The notes under the pieces: model-generated
What the model was told of the DNA's origin: nothing
What the model saw: only the letters and a program-made list of their open reading frames with translations
Database searches by the model: none
Part shown: positions 24,417 through 33,279 of the stretch, in pieces
Layout: each line of letters begins with the position of its first letter
Numbering within the stretch: the stretch's first letter is position 1
Made by a program: the position numbers and the translations under genes
Assembly (NCBI GenBank): GCA_031283725.1
Contig: JAITBG010000192.1
Span: 1 to 36,153 of the forward strand
Length of the DNA: 36,153 bases
Direction: 5' to 3'
Source: Treponema sp.
Lineage (GTDB): Bacteria; Spirochaetota; Spirochaetia; Treponematales; Breznakiellaceae

Positions 24417-24647
24417 ATGGGGCATGGGAAGGACCATGCAAGTGAGATATATGCGATTCTGAATCTGCCGGAATTTTTAATGCATGGGCTGATGCCGCTG
24501 GTAGAGGAGGACCTATCAGAAAATTTGGGCCTTATTGGGGAGGCGGGAGATGTTTTCGAGGTTCCGCGTTTTTCGTTCCGCCGCTTTCCGCATGAAAGCT
24601 GGGAAGGCTTCCTGATTTTCGTCCTCGGCGATGAACCGGAGGGGTAA
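24417..24647 (+). CDS. Small hypothetical protein
   Basis: A 76-residue ORF just after carB, with no recognised family. The composition looks protein-like (EIYAILNLPEFLMHGLMP, then EVPRFSFRRFPHESWEGFLIFVLGD), with a mix of helix and strand and few rare residues. There is no Shine-Dalgarno before the ATG, so the true start may be the read-through from carB or it may be a fragment of a longer gene. The 193 bases after it, up to 24840, show nothing I can name. Confidence 0.4.
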   Translation: MGHGKDHASEIYAILNLPEFLMHGLMPLVEEDLSENLGLIGEAGDVFEVPRFSFRRFPHESWEGFLIFVLGDEPEG

Positions 24648-24840
24648 ATGTAAAATTGTTGACTTTACTCGGACTACCCCTTGACATTTTCTGTGATGAT
24701 TTTACCGCCTTTATTCCTATTACACTCACTACTTACCGGCAACATATTTTCCACTGCCGATTATCTGAAGAAAAACCGCTACTGTCTGCGTCCTTCCACT
24801 ACAGATTCGATACCCTGGCATGTCGCGCCGGTACAATTCC

Positions 24841-25794
24841 TTACGCTTTTTTAGAAAAAATTCGAGCGGGGTTCTCCTTAAAAAACAAACTTATCTGCTC
24901 TTCCGGAAGTTCCTTCCTGCGCAGAAGGGGAATGAAATGCTCAATAATATAGGCTAGACCCGGATTACCACCGTAACTTTTTAGCCGGGTCCGGGTTGTA
25001 TCCAAGGACATCAACAGTTGTTTTTCGTATCCTGCTTTGAGCATTTCCAAAATGATCCGAACCTCCGCCTCATCGCTGTGGTACTTGGGGCGGCCTATAG
25101 TGTCGTATTCCAGGATGATTGACCTGGCGCAGGCTTCCCGGTGAATACCAATATCCGCTATCGCGCGGTCCAAGTGGCAAAAAATGATCCTGTTCGGCAC
25201 TACACCCTGTTTGTTTAAGAAATCCGCCAAGGCAATAGGATCAGAGCCTTTCTCAATATGGACCATCAAAACCCCTCCAGAAATCTTGGCGGCCTCAGCG
25301 GCGGCGGTAAAGACCTTCCGGTATTGGGAGGTAAATTCCCCTATGTCTAGAGCAGCTTTGATCTGCCCTGCTCTGGCGCTGATCTGTTTTACCGGATATC
25401 CGTTGTCACCGTCAATAAACATTCCACAGGTAAGTTCCGCCAAATATAAACGGGTCAAATTGTCGGTGCTAATCGAATAAATCCAGTGCCCCTCGGGGTA
25501 AAAGAACATTTTGTGGAACCCTGTAGACGCGATAATATGTACTCCGCTTTTTTTTGAAATATCCCGGAGCATCGCCGCATCTCTGCCGCAGCCAAGTCCC
25601 TGGGCGTCAACCACTGCTCCGCCTCCGAAGTGACGGTATAGTTTCAATTCCTGGCAACTCTTCTCCCAGTCATCAATACATTGATCCGACGACACCGAAG
25701 CGGGATATTCTCTGATAATACTAAGATGTTCGTGGCTCTGACAAAACCCCAAATCGGAAGGCGAAATATCCCCTGAAACTGTCGTTATCACCAT
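24841..25794 (-). CDS. Phosphotriesterase-family metal-dependent hydrolase
   Basis: A 317-residue amidohydrolase of the phosphotriesterase-like group, last gene of the minus-strand sugar operon. All six ligands of the two-metal site can be placed: H21 and H23 in SHEHL, carbamylated lysine K146 in AGQIKAALD, H179 in MVHIEKG, H207 in FCHLDRA and D265 in SLDTTRTR. Despite the name, characterised bacterial relatives in sugar clusters open sugar-phosphate lactones, and that job would fit beside a kinase and dehydrogenases. The substrate is unproved. AGAGG lies 7 bases before the ATG; the gene follows the dehydrogenase by 12 bases. Confidence 0.85.
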   Translation of the reverse strand: MVITTVSGDISPSDLGFCQSHEHLSIIREYPASVSSDQCIDDWEKSCQELKLYRHFGGGAVVDAQGLGCGRDAAMLRDISKKSGVHIIASTGFHKMFFYPEGHWIYSISTDNLTRLYLAELTCGMFIDGDNGYPVKQISARAGQIKAALDIGEFTSQYRKVFTAAAEAAKISGGVLMVHIEKGSDPIALADFLNKQGVVPNRIIFCHLDRAIADIGIHREACARSIILEYDTIGRPKYHSDEAEVRIILEMLKAGYEKQLLMSLDTTRTRLKSYGGNPGLAYIIEHFIPLLRRKELPEEQISLFFKENPARIFSKKA

Positions 25795-25806
25795 AACGGA
25801 GCCTCT

Positions 25807-26766
25807 TTATAGGATATAGGGACAGGATTTACCTGATAGAACCTGTATCAGGTTTTGTACCGCCATATTCGCCATATTCACGGTAGCCTCCGCAGTATGA
25901 GATGCTGTATGGGGAGTCAGTACCACGTTATCCAGCTCAAAAAGCGGCGATGTTCCAGGCGGTTCCTCCTCGTAAACGTCGAGTCCGAGACCGCCAATCT
26001 GCCCGGATTTCAAATGTTCGCAGACCGCCTTTTCGTCAATGAGACCACCCCGGGCAGTGTTGACTAAGATGACGCCTTTCTTCATGCGGCGTATTACCGC
26101 GTCGGATATGATATATTTGGTTTCTTCGGTCAAGGGCAGATGCAGGCAGATTACATCGGTGTTTCTGATAACTCCCTCAAAGTCGGAAACTTCTATATTG
26201 TTTTCCAAAGCATACTGTCGATTGATGAAGGGATCATAAGCCAGAACCCGCATAGAAAACCCCTGAGCCCGTTTGGCCACACCCCTACCAATGGCCCCCA
26301 GACCAAGTATACCTATTGTCTTTCCGTAGAGCTCAGTACCGTTGGAACGTATCCATTGCCCCTCTTTGGTTTTACGGTCTAGCATTGGGATCTTGCGGGC
26401 GACGCAGAGAATCAACGCCAGGGTCAAATCCGCTACCGCCTGAGCATTGGCACCGGGGGTATTGCAGACCGAAATGCCTTTTTTCTTTGCCGCAGTAAGA
26501 TCTACCCGGTCTACCCCGGCACCATAGCGGGAAATTACCTTGAGGAAAGTACAAGTGTCAATTACTTTTTCAGTCACAAAATCCAGTCCCGCGATATATC
26601 CTTCACAATCCTTTATCAGCGGGATGAGTTCGTCTTCTATCAGAGGTCTACCGGTAGAATTAAAAACAAGTTCACTGTTATGTTCTTTGACAAATTGCCG
26701 CAGCAAATCCATTCCAGGTCCGATACTGTCGGCTTTAAAAGAAGTGGGGGTAACTAATATTTTCAT
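25807..26766 (-). CDS. D-isomer-specific 2-hydroxyacid dehydrogenase
   Basis: A 319-residue NAD-dependent dehydrogenase of the phosphoglycerate dehydrogenase family. The Rossmann motif is GILGLGAIGRG (152-162), and the catalytic set is R239 (NTARGG), E268 (YEEEPPG) and H286 (TPHTASH). It lacks the C-terminal ACT/ASB regulatory domains of biosynthetic SerA, and its place in a sugar operon argues for a catabolic hydroxyacid or sugar-acid substrate rather than serine synthesis. AGGA lies upstream of the ATG at good distance. It lies 56 bases after the kinase stop. Confidence 0.88.
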   Translation of the reverse strand: MKILVTPTSFKADSIGPGMDLLRQFVKEHNSELVFNSTGRPLIEDELIPLIKDCEGYIAGLDFVTEKVIDTCTFLKVISRYGAGVDRVDLTAAKKKGISVCNTPGANAQAVADLTLALILCVARKIPMLDRKTKEGQWIRSNGTELYGKTIGILGLGAIGRGVAKRAQGFSMRVLAYDPFINRQYALENNIEVSDFEGVIRNTDVICLHLPLTEETKYIISDAVIRRMKKGVILVNTARGGLIDEKAVCEHLKSGQIGGLGLDVYEEEPPGTSPLFELDNVVLTPHTASHTAEATVNMANMAVQNLIQVLSGKSCPYIL

Positions 26767-26822
26767 AATCCAATCCTAATTACAGAAAACTTCACGCTCC
26801 AATTTTTCCTCCTGCCCTAAAT

Positions 26823-28378
26823 TCACCTCTTAACTCTATGGCGGTTAAATTCCGCAAGCCGGTGATACGTATCGATCAATGAATCGTAGGTTTGGTTAAA
26901 AATTTCAAACAGTTCTTCATAAATGGGCGCCAAAGCTTCATTGGGTACAATGGTTTTGACCGGTGTGTTAAATCGATGGATAACCGAAAAATCTTTGAAG
27001 GCGCCGATACCCACGCCGCCACAGATCGCCGCGCCGAGACTTGTCGCCTCTTCGATATAAGTAGGCACGGCAAGAGGTTTTTGCCATATATCGGCAAGTA
27101 TTTGCAGCCACGCAGAACCTTTTGCACCGCCCCCAATCATAATAATTTTACTGATGTCGTCTTTCGCGGTGCTTCCATGCTCAAGAACATCAAGGATGAG
27201 CTTGAGATTGAATCCGATTCCTTCAAGTACCGCCCGGGATATATCCTTCTTGGATGTGGTGATTGAAAGGCCGACAAACGCGCCTCGGGCTTCATGATTC
27301 CATCGGGGAGAACGTTCTCCCAAAAGATACGGCAAATAGAGTAACCCTCCGGCACCCGGAACCGCCTCGGATACTCCTTCATCAAGAAGCTGATAAGGAT
27401 TTTTTCCCTTTTTTGCGGCCGCCGTAATTTCATCCCCACAGAGGGTGTTTCTGTACCAATTGTAGGAATACCCTGCCGCCTGCATGGTACCGCAAGGGGT
27501 ATACAGCGCAGGATCGAGGTGTACCCAGTTAAATGTTCGTAAGTCCGGATCATAGACCGGAGCGGTACTTGCCAGAGATATCCATGAAGAAGACCCAAGT
27601 ACATTATAAGCATTGCCTTCGCTAACAACGCCGGCACCGACACAAGCGCAGCTTCCATCACCTCCGCCAATGATGACCGGAGTTCCTTCAAGCAGCCCCG
27701 TTTCCCGCGCGGCCTCTGGAGTAATGCCCCCGGCATTATCCGTTGACGGATGCGGTTCCGGCAGCAAATCCGGGGAAACACGCAGGGTCTCAAGAATATT
27801 CTTGTCCCAGGTCTTTTTTACCAAATCAAAAAGATTAGTTCCCGAAGCATCACTGTAGTTGGTAACAAATTTTCCTGTCAACTTGTAGATGATATAGTCT
27901 TTGGCATGCACCATTTTATAAGTCCGCCGATACACATCATATTCGTTGTCCCGTACCCACAATAATTTTGCTGCGGAATAGGAAGCACTGATCCGATGTC
28001 CCGTGGTCCGATATACATAATCCATTCCAAGTTTTTTTCCATTCCCGATTCTTGCAGACTCGCACGGGTATCTGCCCAGATAATCATTGGACGCAGGATC
28101 CTGCCTTCAGCGTCGACCAACAGACATCCCATCATTTGACCGCTGAAACATACTGCCGCAATATCAGCGGCGGATATTCCGGCCTTTTCCAGAAGCTGCC
28201 GGGTAGAAAGGCATACCGCTTTCCAGAAATCATCAGGGTTCTGTTCTACCTGGTTTTGCCCAGGATATTGAGTCGGGTATTCATACAGGCAGTTCGCACC
28301 AAGTTTTCCATCAAGAGAAAATAATGTAGCCTTATTACCGCTTGTACCGAGATCATGAGCAAGGATAAATTTTTCCAT
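26823..28378 (-). pseudogene. FGGY-family sugar kinase (xylulokinase-like), interrupted by an apparent -1 frameshift
   Basis: The N-terminal frame (from ATG 28378) begins KFILAHDLGTSGNKATLF, the FGGY phosphate-binding loop, and runs true to ASLQESGMEKN. The C-terminal frame then continues from LGMDYVYRTTGHRISASYSAAK to the end, with GGGAKGSAWLQILADIW and EEATSLGAAI, the nucleotide-binding FGGY signature. Together they give about 517 residues, the normal size. The break lies on GAA AAA AAC (28039-28031), a canonical A AAA AAC slippery heptamer in phase; stepping back one base restores the frame exactly. It would phosphorylate an imported ketose or sugar alcohol. It may be functional by slippage, decayed, or a sequencing error. 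Confidence 0.8.
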
Positions 28379-28458
28379 AGTTTCCAGAATCCAATATCAT
28401 AATATATTGTCAATATATCTCAAAAAACTTATCGAAGATTGAGAAACATCCCCTTTTA

Positions 28459-28520
28459 GGGCGCTGTTCTTTACCTGCGTCTACCCTCTCCGGTAGTACA
28501 GCATGTATAAATCAGCGCCC
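28459..28520 (-). other. Structured spacer between binding-protein and kinase genes
   Basis: GGGCGCTG (28459-28466) and CAGCGCCC (28513-28520) form a perfect 8-bp outer stem; CTACC (28481-28485) and GGTAG (28492-28496) form an inner one. In the operon's direction it follows the binding-protein gene and is followed by TAAAAGGGG rather than a T-run, so it may be a processing or mRNA-stabilising element, or a partial terminator. Confidence 0.5.
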
Positions 28521-28533
28521 CATTCGCGGAACG

Positions 28534-29493
28534 TTATTCGTAAATAACGGCCTTCACTTCGGGACTGTCAATATTAGACTGATCAGACCAGACAAAACCG
28601 GAATCTACAACCTTCGGGACGCTTTCACCTTTGATTGCTTTCAGACAGAGGTTTACAGCTTCATATCCTATCTTGACGGGATTCTGTTGGATAGCGCCGT
28701 AAAGGATGCCGTTACGGATGGCATCAATCTGGGTCTTACCGGAATCAAAGCCGATACCGATTAGCTTGTCCTTCATGTTGAGTTCCGTCATAGCGTTAGC
28801 CAAGCCGATGGCGGAACCTTCGTTACAGGCATAATAACCTTTCAGATCGGGGTTGGCATTGATTACAGCCTTACAGACTTCTGTTGACTTCAGGGGATCA
28901 CCGTCGCCGTACTGAGGTTCAAGAATCTGAATGTTTGGGTATTTCGCCTTCATCAGGTTGATGAAACCATCACGGCGGAGAATCTGGGTAGAGTTGGTCT
29001 TGTCCGAAGCGATAACGGCAACTTTGCCACTCCCGCCGATGGCTGCGGCCATTTTTTCCGCCGCCGCAGCGCCGGCAGCCTCACTGTCGGTAGCGACAAA
29101 GGATGCGGGAATATCAGAATCCACAGTTGCATCAAAGGTCACCACCGGGATCCCTTTGGCCTTGGCCTGCTCAACCAACGTAACCTGGGCTTGCTTATCC
29201 AAAGCCGCAAAACAAATCCCCTGAGGGTTCCTACCCAGAGCGGTTACAAACATGTCGGTCTGCTTGTCGATCATAGTCTCACTTTCGGGACCTTCAAAGG
29301 TGATCCGGATGCCCAGTTCCTTGGCCGCTTTTTCAGCGCCTAGTGCAACATACTGCCAGAACTGATGTTGGTATCCCTTGGAAACCATGGCAATGTAAAC
29401 CTCCTTAGCCATTCCATCCTGTTGTCTGCCAGCGGCGAAGACACCAGTCAGTGCCATGCACAGACACAATAGAACCAATACTACTTTCTTCAT
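28534..29493 (-). CDS. Ribose-type sugar ABC transporter, periplasmic binding protein
   Basis: A 319-residue binding protein of the RbsB type (periplasmic-binding-protein fold I). It has a signal peptide MKKVVLVLLCLCMALTGVFA; C10 and C12 lie in the membrane core, and no classical lipobox follows. Two lobes are visible: VYIAMVSKGYQHQFWQYVALGAEKAAKELGI opens lobe one, and KVAVIASDKTNSTQILRRDGF and GYYACNEGSAIGLANAM belong to lobe two. It captures the sugar outside the membrane for the permease and ATPase encoded upstream. AGGAGG lies 5 bases before the ATG, the best ribosome-binding site of the operon. Ligand unknown; ribose, xylose, autoinducer-2 and polyols all use this fold. Confidence 0.9.
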   Translation of the reverse strand: MKKVVLVLLCLCMALTGVFAAGRQQDGMAKEVYIAMVSKGYQHQFWQYVALGAEKAAKELGIRITFEGPESETMIDKQTDMFVTALGRNPQGICFAALDKQAQVTLVEQAKAKGIPVVTFDATVDSDIPASFVATDSEAAGAAAAEKMAAAIGGSGKVAVIASDKTNSTQILRRDGFINLMKAKYPNIQILEPQYGDGDPLKSTEVCKAVINANPDLKGYYACNEGSAIGLANAMTELNMKDKLIGIGFDSGKTQIDAIRNGILYGAIQQNPVKIGYEAVNLCLKAIKGESVPKVVDSGFVWSDQSNIDSPEVKAVIYE

Positions 29494-29560
29494 AACTTCC
29501 TCCTAGTAAAAAATATATTCTTATTCAGCAGCCCCAAGGCTACTGTTAGAAACCTATTGG

Positions 29561-29660
29561 ACTTGTTCAAGAACCCTGTGGTTCTCTCACAAGTCTCGCA
29601 AAATGTTCCACATTTTGCTGTTTTTTATCGGTATTTGTTTAAAAACTTCAGTTTTTAAAC
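29561..29660 (-). other. Three hairpins between permease and binding-protein genes
   Basis: Hairpin 1 (29561-29594) is nested: ACTTGT/ACAAGT outside a 3x3 internal loop and AGAACC/GGTTCT inside. Hairpin 2 (29598-29618) is GCAAAATG/CATTTTGC over 5 bases. Hairpin 3 (29637-29660) is GTTTAAAAAC/GTTTTTAAAC over TTCA. Such intercistronic structures commonly stabilise the mRNA of the abundant binding protein relative to the membrane parts. Confidence 0.6.
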
Positions 29661-29664
29661 AACT

Positions 29665-30615
29665 CTATTTTACTTTCCGGCGAACTATATCAAGGTACAC
29701 CGCGCCGATGACGATAAGGCCGGTAATAACCATTTGCCATTCCTGAGGGACTGAAAGGATGCGCAGGCCGTTTGTCAGTACCGTGATAATGAAGGCGCCG
29801 ATTACTGTGCCTAGAATGCTTCCTTCGCCGCCGGCAAGAGAAGCGCCGCCGATAACCGTTGCTGAAATGGCGTCCATTTCGTAGCCTGCCCCAATGGAAG
29901 GCTGTGCTGAAGAGACCCGGCTCACCATAACGACGCCGGCAAGCCCGAAGAACGCGCCACTCATCGCGTAGATACCGATTTTCCATGCATCAGTGCTGAT
30001 GCCCGAAAGGCGTGTCGCTTCTTCGTTGGAACCGATGGCGTAGGTATAGCGACCGATAATGGTTTTTGACAGGATAAAGGTGGCGATCAGGGCGCAGGTA
30101 AAAAATATCAATACCCCTACAGGTACGCCAAAAAAAGGACGAGTGGCGAAAGTTGCAAATTTCTGAGCATTGGGGAAGTAAATGGGGCGCGCATTTGATA
30201 CAATCAGGTTAAGGCCTTTAGTCACGTTCATCATGCCCAAAGTGGCGATGAAGGGCGGTAACCCCAGTTTAGTAATGGTGACACCGTTCAGAAATCCGCA
30301 GAAGGCCCCCGCCAGAATACCCATGAGAATACCAACAACGATGGGTGCGCCGAGCTTTGAAATAAAGATCGCCGTTAACATGGAGCCAAAGGTCATTACC
30401 GTGCCGGCGGAAAGGTCGATACCGCCGGTAACGATGATAAAAGTAATCCCCACAGCAAGGATACCGTTTACCGCCGTCATCAGCAGAATTGTCGTGATAT
30501 TACTGGCTATAAGAAAATTCGGAGACGCAATGGTAAAGATAATGAGAAGCAGGACGAGACTGGAAAAGGCCAGTACTGTCTGCATCGCTTTTGAATTAAG
30601 TTTTATTCTCGTCAT
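29665..30615 (-). CDS. Ribose-type sugar ABC transporter, permease
   Basis: A 316-residue RbsC-type membrane protein with roughly ten hydrophobic segments, for instance VLAFSSLVLLLIIFTIA, ILAVGITFIIVTGGIDLSAGTVM and the C-terminal WQMVITGLIVIGAVYLDIV. The stretch TGGIDLSAG and the AISATVIGGASLAGGEGSILGTVIGA coupling region are typical of the family. I chose ATG 30615 because AAGGA lies 7 bases before it and it follows the ATPase stop by 22 bases; the track start at 30723 would add 36 residues that overlap the ATPase end and resemble nothing. It forms the channel for the ATPase and binding protein encoded on either side. Confidence 0.92.
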   Translation of the reverse strand: MTRIKLNSKAMQTVLAFSSLVLLLIIFTIASPNFLIASNITTILLMTAVNGILAVGITFIIVTGGIDLSAGTVMTFGSMLTAIFISKLGAPIVVGILMGILAGAFCGFLNGVTITKLGLPPFIATLGMMNVTKGLNLIVSNARPIYFPNAQKFATFATRPFFGVPVGVLIFFTCALIATFILSKTIIGRYTYAIGSNEEATRLSGISTDAWKIGIYAMSGAFFGLAGVVMVSRVSSAQPSIGAGYEMDAISATVIGGASLAGGEGSILGTVIGAFIITVLTNGLRILSVPQEWQMVITGLIVIGAVYLDIVRRKVK

Positions 30616-30637
30616 GACCAATCCTTTTCTTTCTAAC

Positions 30638-32170
30638 TTAGTCTTTTGGCAAATCCAGCGGTACTGCGGAAATATCCCGCTGAGTAGCGTAGTACATAAT
30701 TTTTTCCTGGGTACTTTCGGCAACGCTCAGGGCAGCCGTAACTCGGCCTTCGCACATTACCATTACACGGTGGCTCATACGCAATATTTCAGGTAATTCT
30801 GAAGAAATCATAATGATTGACTTCCCTTGCTCTGCCAATTCGTTCAGCAATTTATAGATTTCACTCTTTGCCCCTACGTCGATACCTCTGGTAGGCTCGT
30901 CGAAGATCATTATATCACTGTCCTGGATCAACCATTTACCCATCACGACCTTCTGTTGATTACCCCCGGAAAGATTCCGTACAAGTTGATCAATACTTGG
31001 CGTCCTGGTATTGAGTTTTTTGATAAATTTTTCAGTAACTGCCTTCGACTTTACCTCATCAATAATGCCCAAAGGTCCGAGAAATCGTTGTAGTGAAACC
31101 ATCACGGTGTTCACCTTTACAGACATGCCCAAGGCCAGGCCGAAACGCTTGCGATCTTCCGAAAGATAACAGATGCCTTGCCGGACCGCATCCTTTGGCT
31201 GTTTTATGACAGCTTTCTTTCCCTTAATGAATATTTCTCCTGATTCCATGGGGTCTGCTCCAAATATAAGACGCATGGTCTCAGTACGGCCTGCTCCGAC
31301 AAGACCCGCAAAACCCAAAATCTCGCCTTTATGGAGCTGAAAGGACACATCCCGCACCACGTGACCGCGCTTGAGCTTCTTTACTTCCAGTACGATTTCA
31401 TTCTTCTCTGTGTCACCATGGAGGTGATGGCTTTCGTATATCTCGCGGCCCACCATCTGGGAAATTATCTGCTCTGTGGTAATATCCTTCATAATTGTGG
31501 TGACAATATGCCGACTGTCCCGCATTACGGTAACACGATCACAAATCCGGCGTAACTCATCCAGCCGGTGTGAAATATAAATAATGCCTTTACCTTTGCT
31601 CCGCAGATCGAGAATCACCTTGAAAAGCTCTTCGATTTCGTTCTCACTGAGTGAAGAGGAAGGCTCATCCATGATGAGTACATCGTTATTGAAAGAAAGG
31701 GCTTTGGCAATCTCTACCATCTGTTGCTGGGCTACGGTCAAATCGCCGACCTTAACCCTGGGGTCGATTTTCAGATCGATCAACCTGAAGAGTTCTACCG
31801 CCTTACGATTGATCTCTACATCGTTTACCAAGAAGGGTATCTTCTTATTCTGCTCACGTCCGATAAAAATGTTCTGCGCCGCTGTAAGGTGCTTCATCAT
31901 ATTTAGTTCCTGATGGATTATGCTTATCCCCAATTCTTGAGCTTCTCTGGTATTGTGTATATCCACCGGCTTCCCACGGATTTCTATAGTCCCCGAATCC
32001 TTTTGATAAACTCCTGCGAGGCACTTTACCAGCGTGGACTTGCCTGCACCGTTTTCGCCTATCAGCGCATGTACTTCACCGGCCAAAAGCTCAAAGCAGA
32101 CTTTATTCAGCGCATGAACACCCGGGAAGCTTTTTTCTATGTTTTCCATTCGAACAAGAACTTCGCTCAT
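30638..32170 (-). CDS. Ribose-type sugar ABC transporter, double ATPase
   Basis: A 510-residue RbsA-type protein with two fused ABC domains. Domain 1 has Walker A GENGAGKST, Walker B VLIMDEPSSSLS, and a signature region LTVAQQQMVEIAKAL lacking the standard LSGGQ. Domain 2 has the altered loop GLVGAGRTETMR and an intact LSGGNQQKV with IMIFDEPTRGID; this asymmetry is normal for the family, in which one site is weak. I chose ATG 32170 (MSEVLVRMENIEKSF) because GGGAG precedes it by 7 bases; an ATG at 32185 overlapping the reductase stop is possible. It powers uptake through the permease. Substrate unknown. Confidence 0.93.
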   Translation of the reverse strand: MSEVLVRMENIEKSFPGVHALNKVCFELLAGEVHALIGENGAGKSTLVKCLAGVYQKDSGTIEIRGKPVDIHNTREAQELGISIIHQELNMMKHLTAAQNIFIGREQNKKIPFLVNDVEINRKAVELFRLIDLKIDPRVKVGDLTVAQQQMVEIAKALSFNNDVLIMDEPSSSLSENEIEELFKVILDLRSKGKGIIYISHRLDELRRICDRVTVMRDSRHIVTTIMKDITTEQIISQMVGREIYESHHLHGDTEKNEIVLEVKKLKRGHVVRDVSFQLHKGEILGFAGLVGAGRTETMRLIFGADPMESGEIFIKGKKAVIKQPKDAVRQGICYLSEDRKRFGLALGMSVKVNTVMVSLQRFLGPLGIIDEVKSKAVTEKFIKKLNTRTPSIDQLVRNLSGGNQQKVVMGKWLIQDSDIMIFDEPTRGIDVGAKSEIYKLLNELAEQGKSIIMISSELPEILRMSHRVMVMCEGRVTAALSVAESTQEKIMYYATQRDISAVPLDLPKD

Positions 32171-32184
32171 CCTAAGCTCCCTCA

Positions 32185-33180
32185 TTATTTTCCATAATAA
32201 ATGTTTTGTGCGAATTGTTGTAAAATAACTTCGAGCTCCTTCACCGTCATGTCATCCAAATCCCATTCAACGCTTTTTACATTTTTTTGCAGTTGCTCCA
32301 CCGAGGAAGCGCCGCCGATGATGCTGGTGACTTCTGGTTTTCGGCGCAGCCAATTAAAAGCGATCTCGTTGATGGGCCGTCCGATCTTCTCTCCTACTTC
32401 TTCAATCCGCATTACTGCTCTGCGATATTTTTCGAATCCCTCTCCGGCTAATTTGGGATTAGCATTGCGAATGTCTTTCTTTGAAAAAGTGATTCCACTG
32501 TCGAATTTTCCTGCCAACAACCCCTGAAACAGCGGACTATAAGGCAAAAAAACCTGACCATACTTTTTTACTACTGGCAGTACATCAGCTTCCGTACGGT
32601 AATCCAAAGGGATACCGTGGTAACTCGTGGAATTGCGTTCAAACATATTATAAAGAGACTGCTGGCAGTGTACAGGAATATAATTCATCATCATTTCCAC
32701 ATCCCTCTGGGCAAAGTTAGACAGTCCCACATAGCGGATCTTCCCGGCCTTGCGGATTTCATCAAGTACCTGTGCGGTTTCCTGTAAAGGAGTAGTCGGA
32801 TCAGGCCAGTGCATCTGGTAAATATCAATATAATCGGTTTGCAACCGCTTTAGGCTTGCATCTATCTCTTTCAAAAGACTTGTTCTGGATAAATTGTTTT
32901 GCGTTTGGTAAGGCTTGTCCCACAGGAGTCCGCCTTTGGAAGCGATTAAAACTTTATTGCGTCTACCATCCTGTAAAGCGTTTCCGAGAATGGTTTCAGA
33001 TTGTCCCCAGCCGTAAACAGGGGCCACATCGAACAGGTTGATTCCCATTTCAATGGCTGCATGCACGATAGCAATGGATTTCCGCTTGTCCGATGAATCC
33101 CAATCGCCGCCAAAATTCCAGCACCCTAAGCCAATGACAGAAATTTTTTCTTCTATCATTTTGGTTTTTTTATAAACCAC
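32185..33180 (-). CDS. Aldo/keto reductase
   Basis: A 331-residue NADPH-dependent aldo/keto reductase, first gene of the minus-strand sugar operon. The catalytic tetrad is complete: D51 and Y56 (FDVAPVYGWG), K82 (IASKGG) and H124 (QMHWPDP). The C-terminal IIGGASSVEQLQKNVKSVEWDL is the cofactor phosphate-binding region. It is of the sugar-active type often found in such clusters, and may interconvert an aldehyde or ketone sugar and the alcohol. The start is GTG 33180, because AAAGGA lies just upstream, while the ATG seven codons later has no ribosome-binding site. Its message starts about 64 bases upstream at a consensus promoter. Confidence 0.9.
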   Translation of the reverse strand: MVYKKTKMIEEKISVIGLGCWNFGGDWDSSDKRKSIAIVHAAIEMGINLFDVAPVYGWGQSETILGNALQDGRRNKVLIASKGGLLWDKPYQTQNNLSRTSLLKEIDASLKRLQTDYIDIYQMHWPDPTTPLQETAQVLDEIRKAGKIRYVGLSNFAQRDVEMMMNYIPVHCQQSLYNMFERNSTSYHGIPLDYRTEADVLPVVKKYGQVFLPYSPLFQGLLAGKFDSGITFSKKDIRNANPKLAGEGFEKYRRAVMRIEEVGEKIGRPINEIAFNWLRRKPEVTSIIGGASSVEQLQKNVKSVEWDLDDMTVKELEVILQQFAQNIYYGK

Positions 33181-33250
33181 ACCCGATCTTCCTTTGCTTT
33201 ATGCACCAGCTTTATATATTCGGTCCATCAATTTGTAATCATGTAAAGTC

Positions 33251-33279
33251 ATTATAATATATTAAATTCTGCTTGTCAA
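33251..33279 (-). promoter_or_regulatory. Consensus sigma-70 promoter of the sugar-uptake operon
   Basis: On the minus strand TTGACA (33279-33274), a spacer of exactly 17 bases and TATAAT (33256-33251). All twelve key bases match consensus. It points at the aldo/keto reductase gene. Confidence 0.85.

Noticed and set aside
24656-24952. 98-residue plus-strand ORF
   Set aside because: TTG start without a ribosome-binding site, and its second half is antisense to the phosphotriesterase-family gene.
28379-28440. TTGACA on the minus strand before the kinase
   Set aside because: No -10 at proper distance (the nearest is 6 bases away), so I do not call a promoter.
29603-29618. parS-like TGTTCCAC half-site
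   Set aside because: Only the first half resembles parS and it belongs to a hairpin between transporter genes.
30616-30723. N-terminal extension of the permease
   Set aside because: It overlaps the ATPase end and has no family similarity; ATG 30615 has AAGGA.
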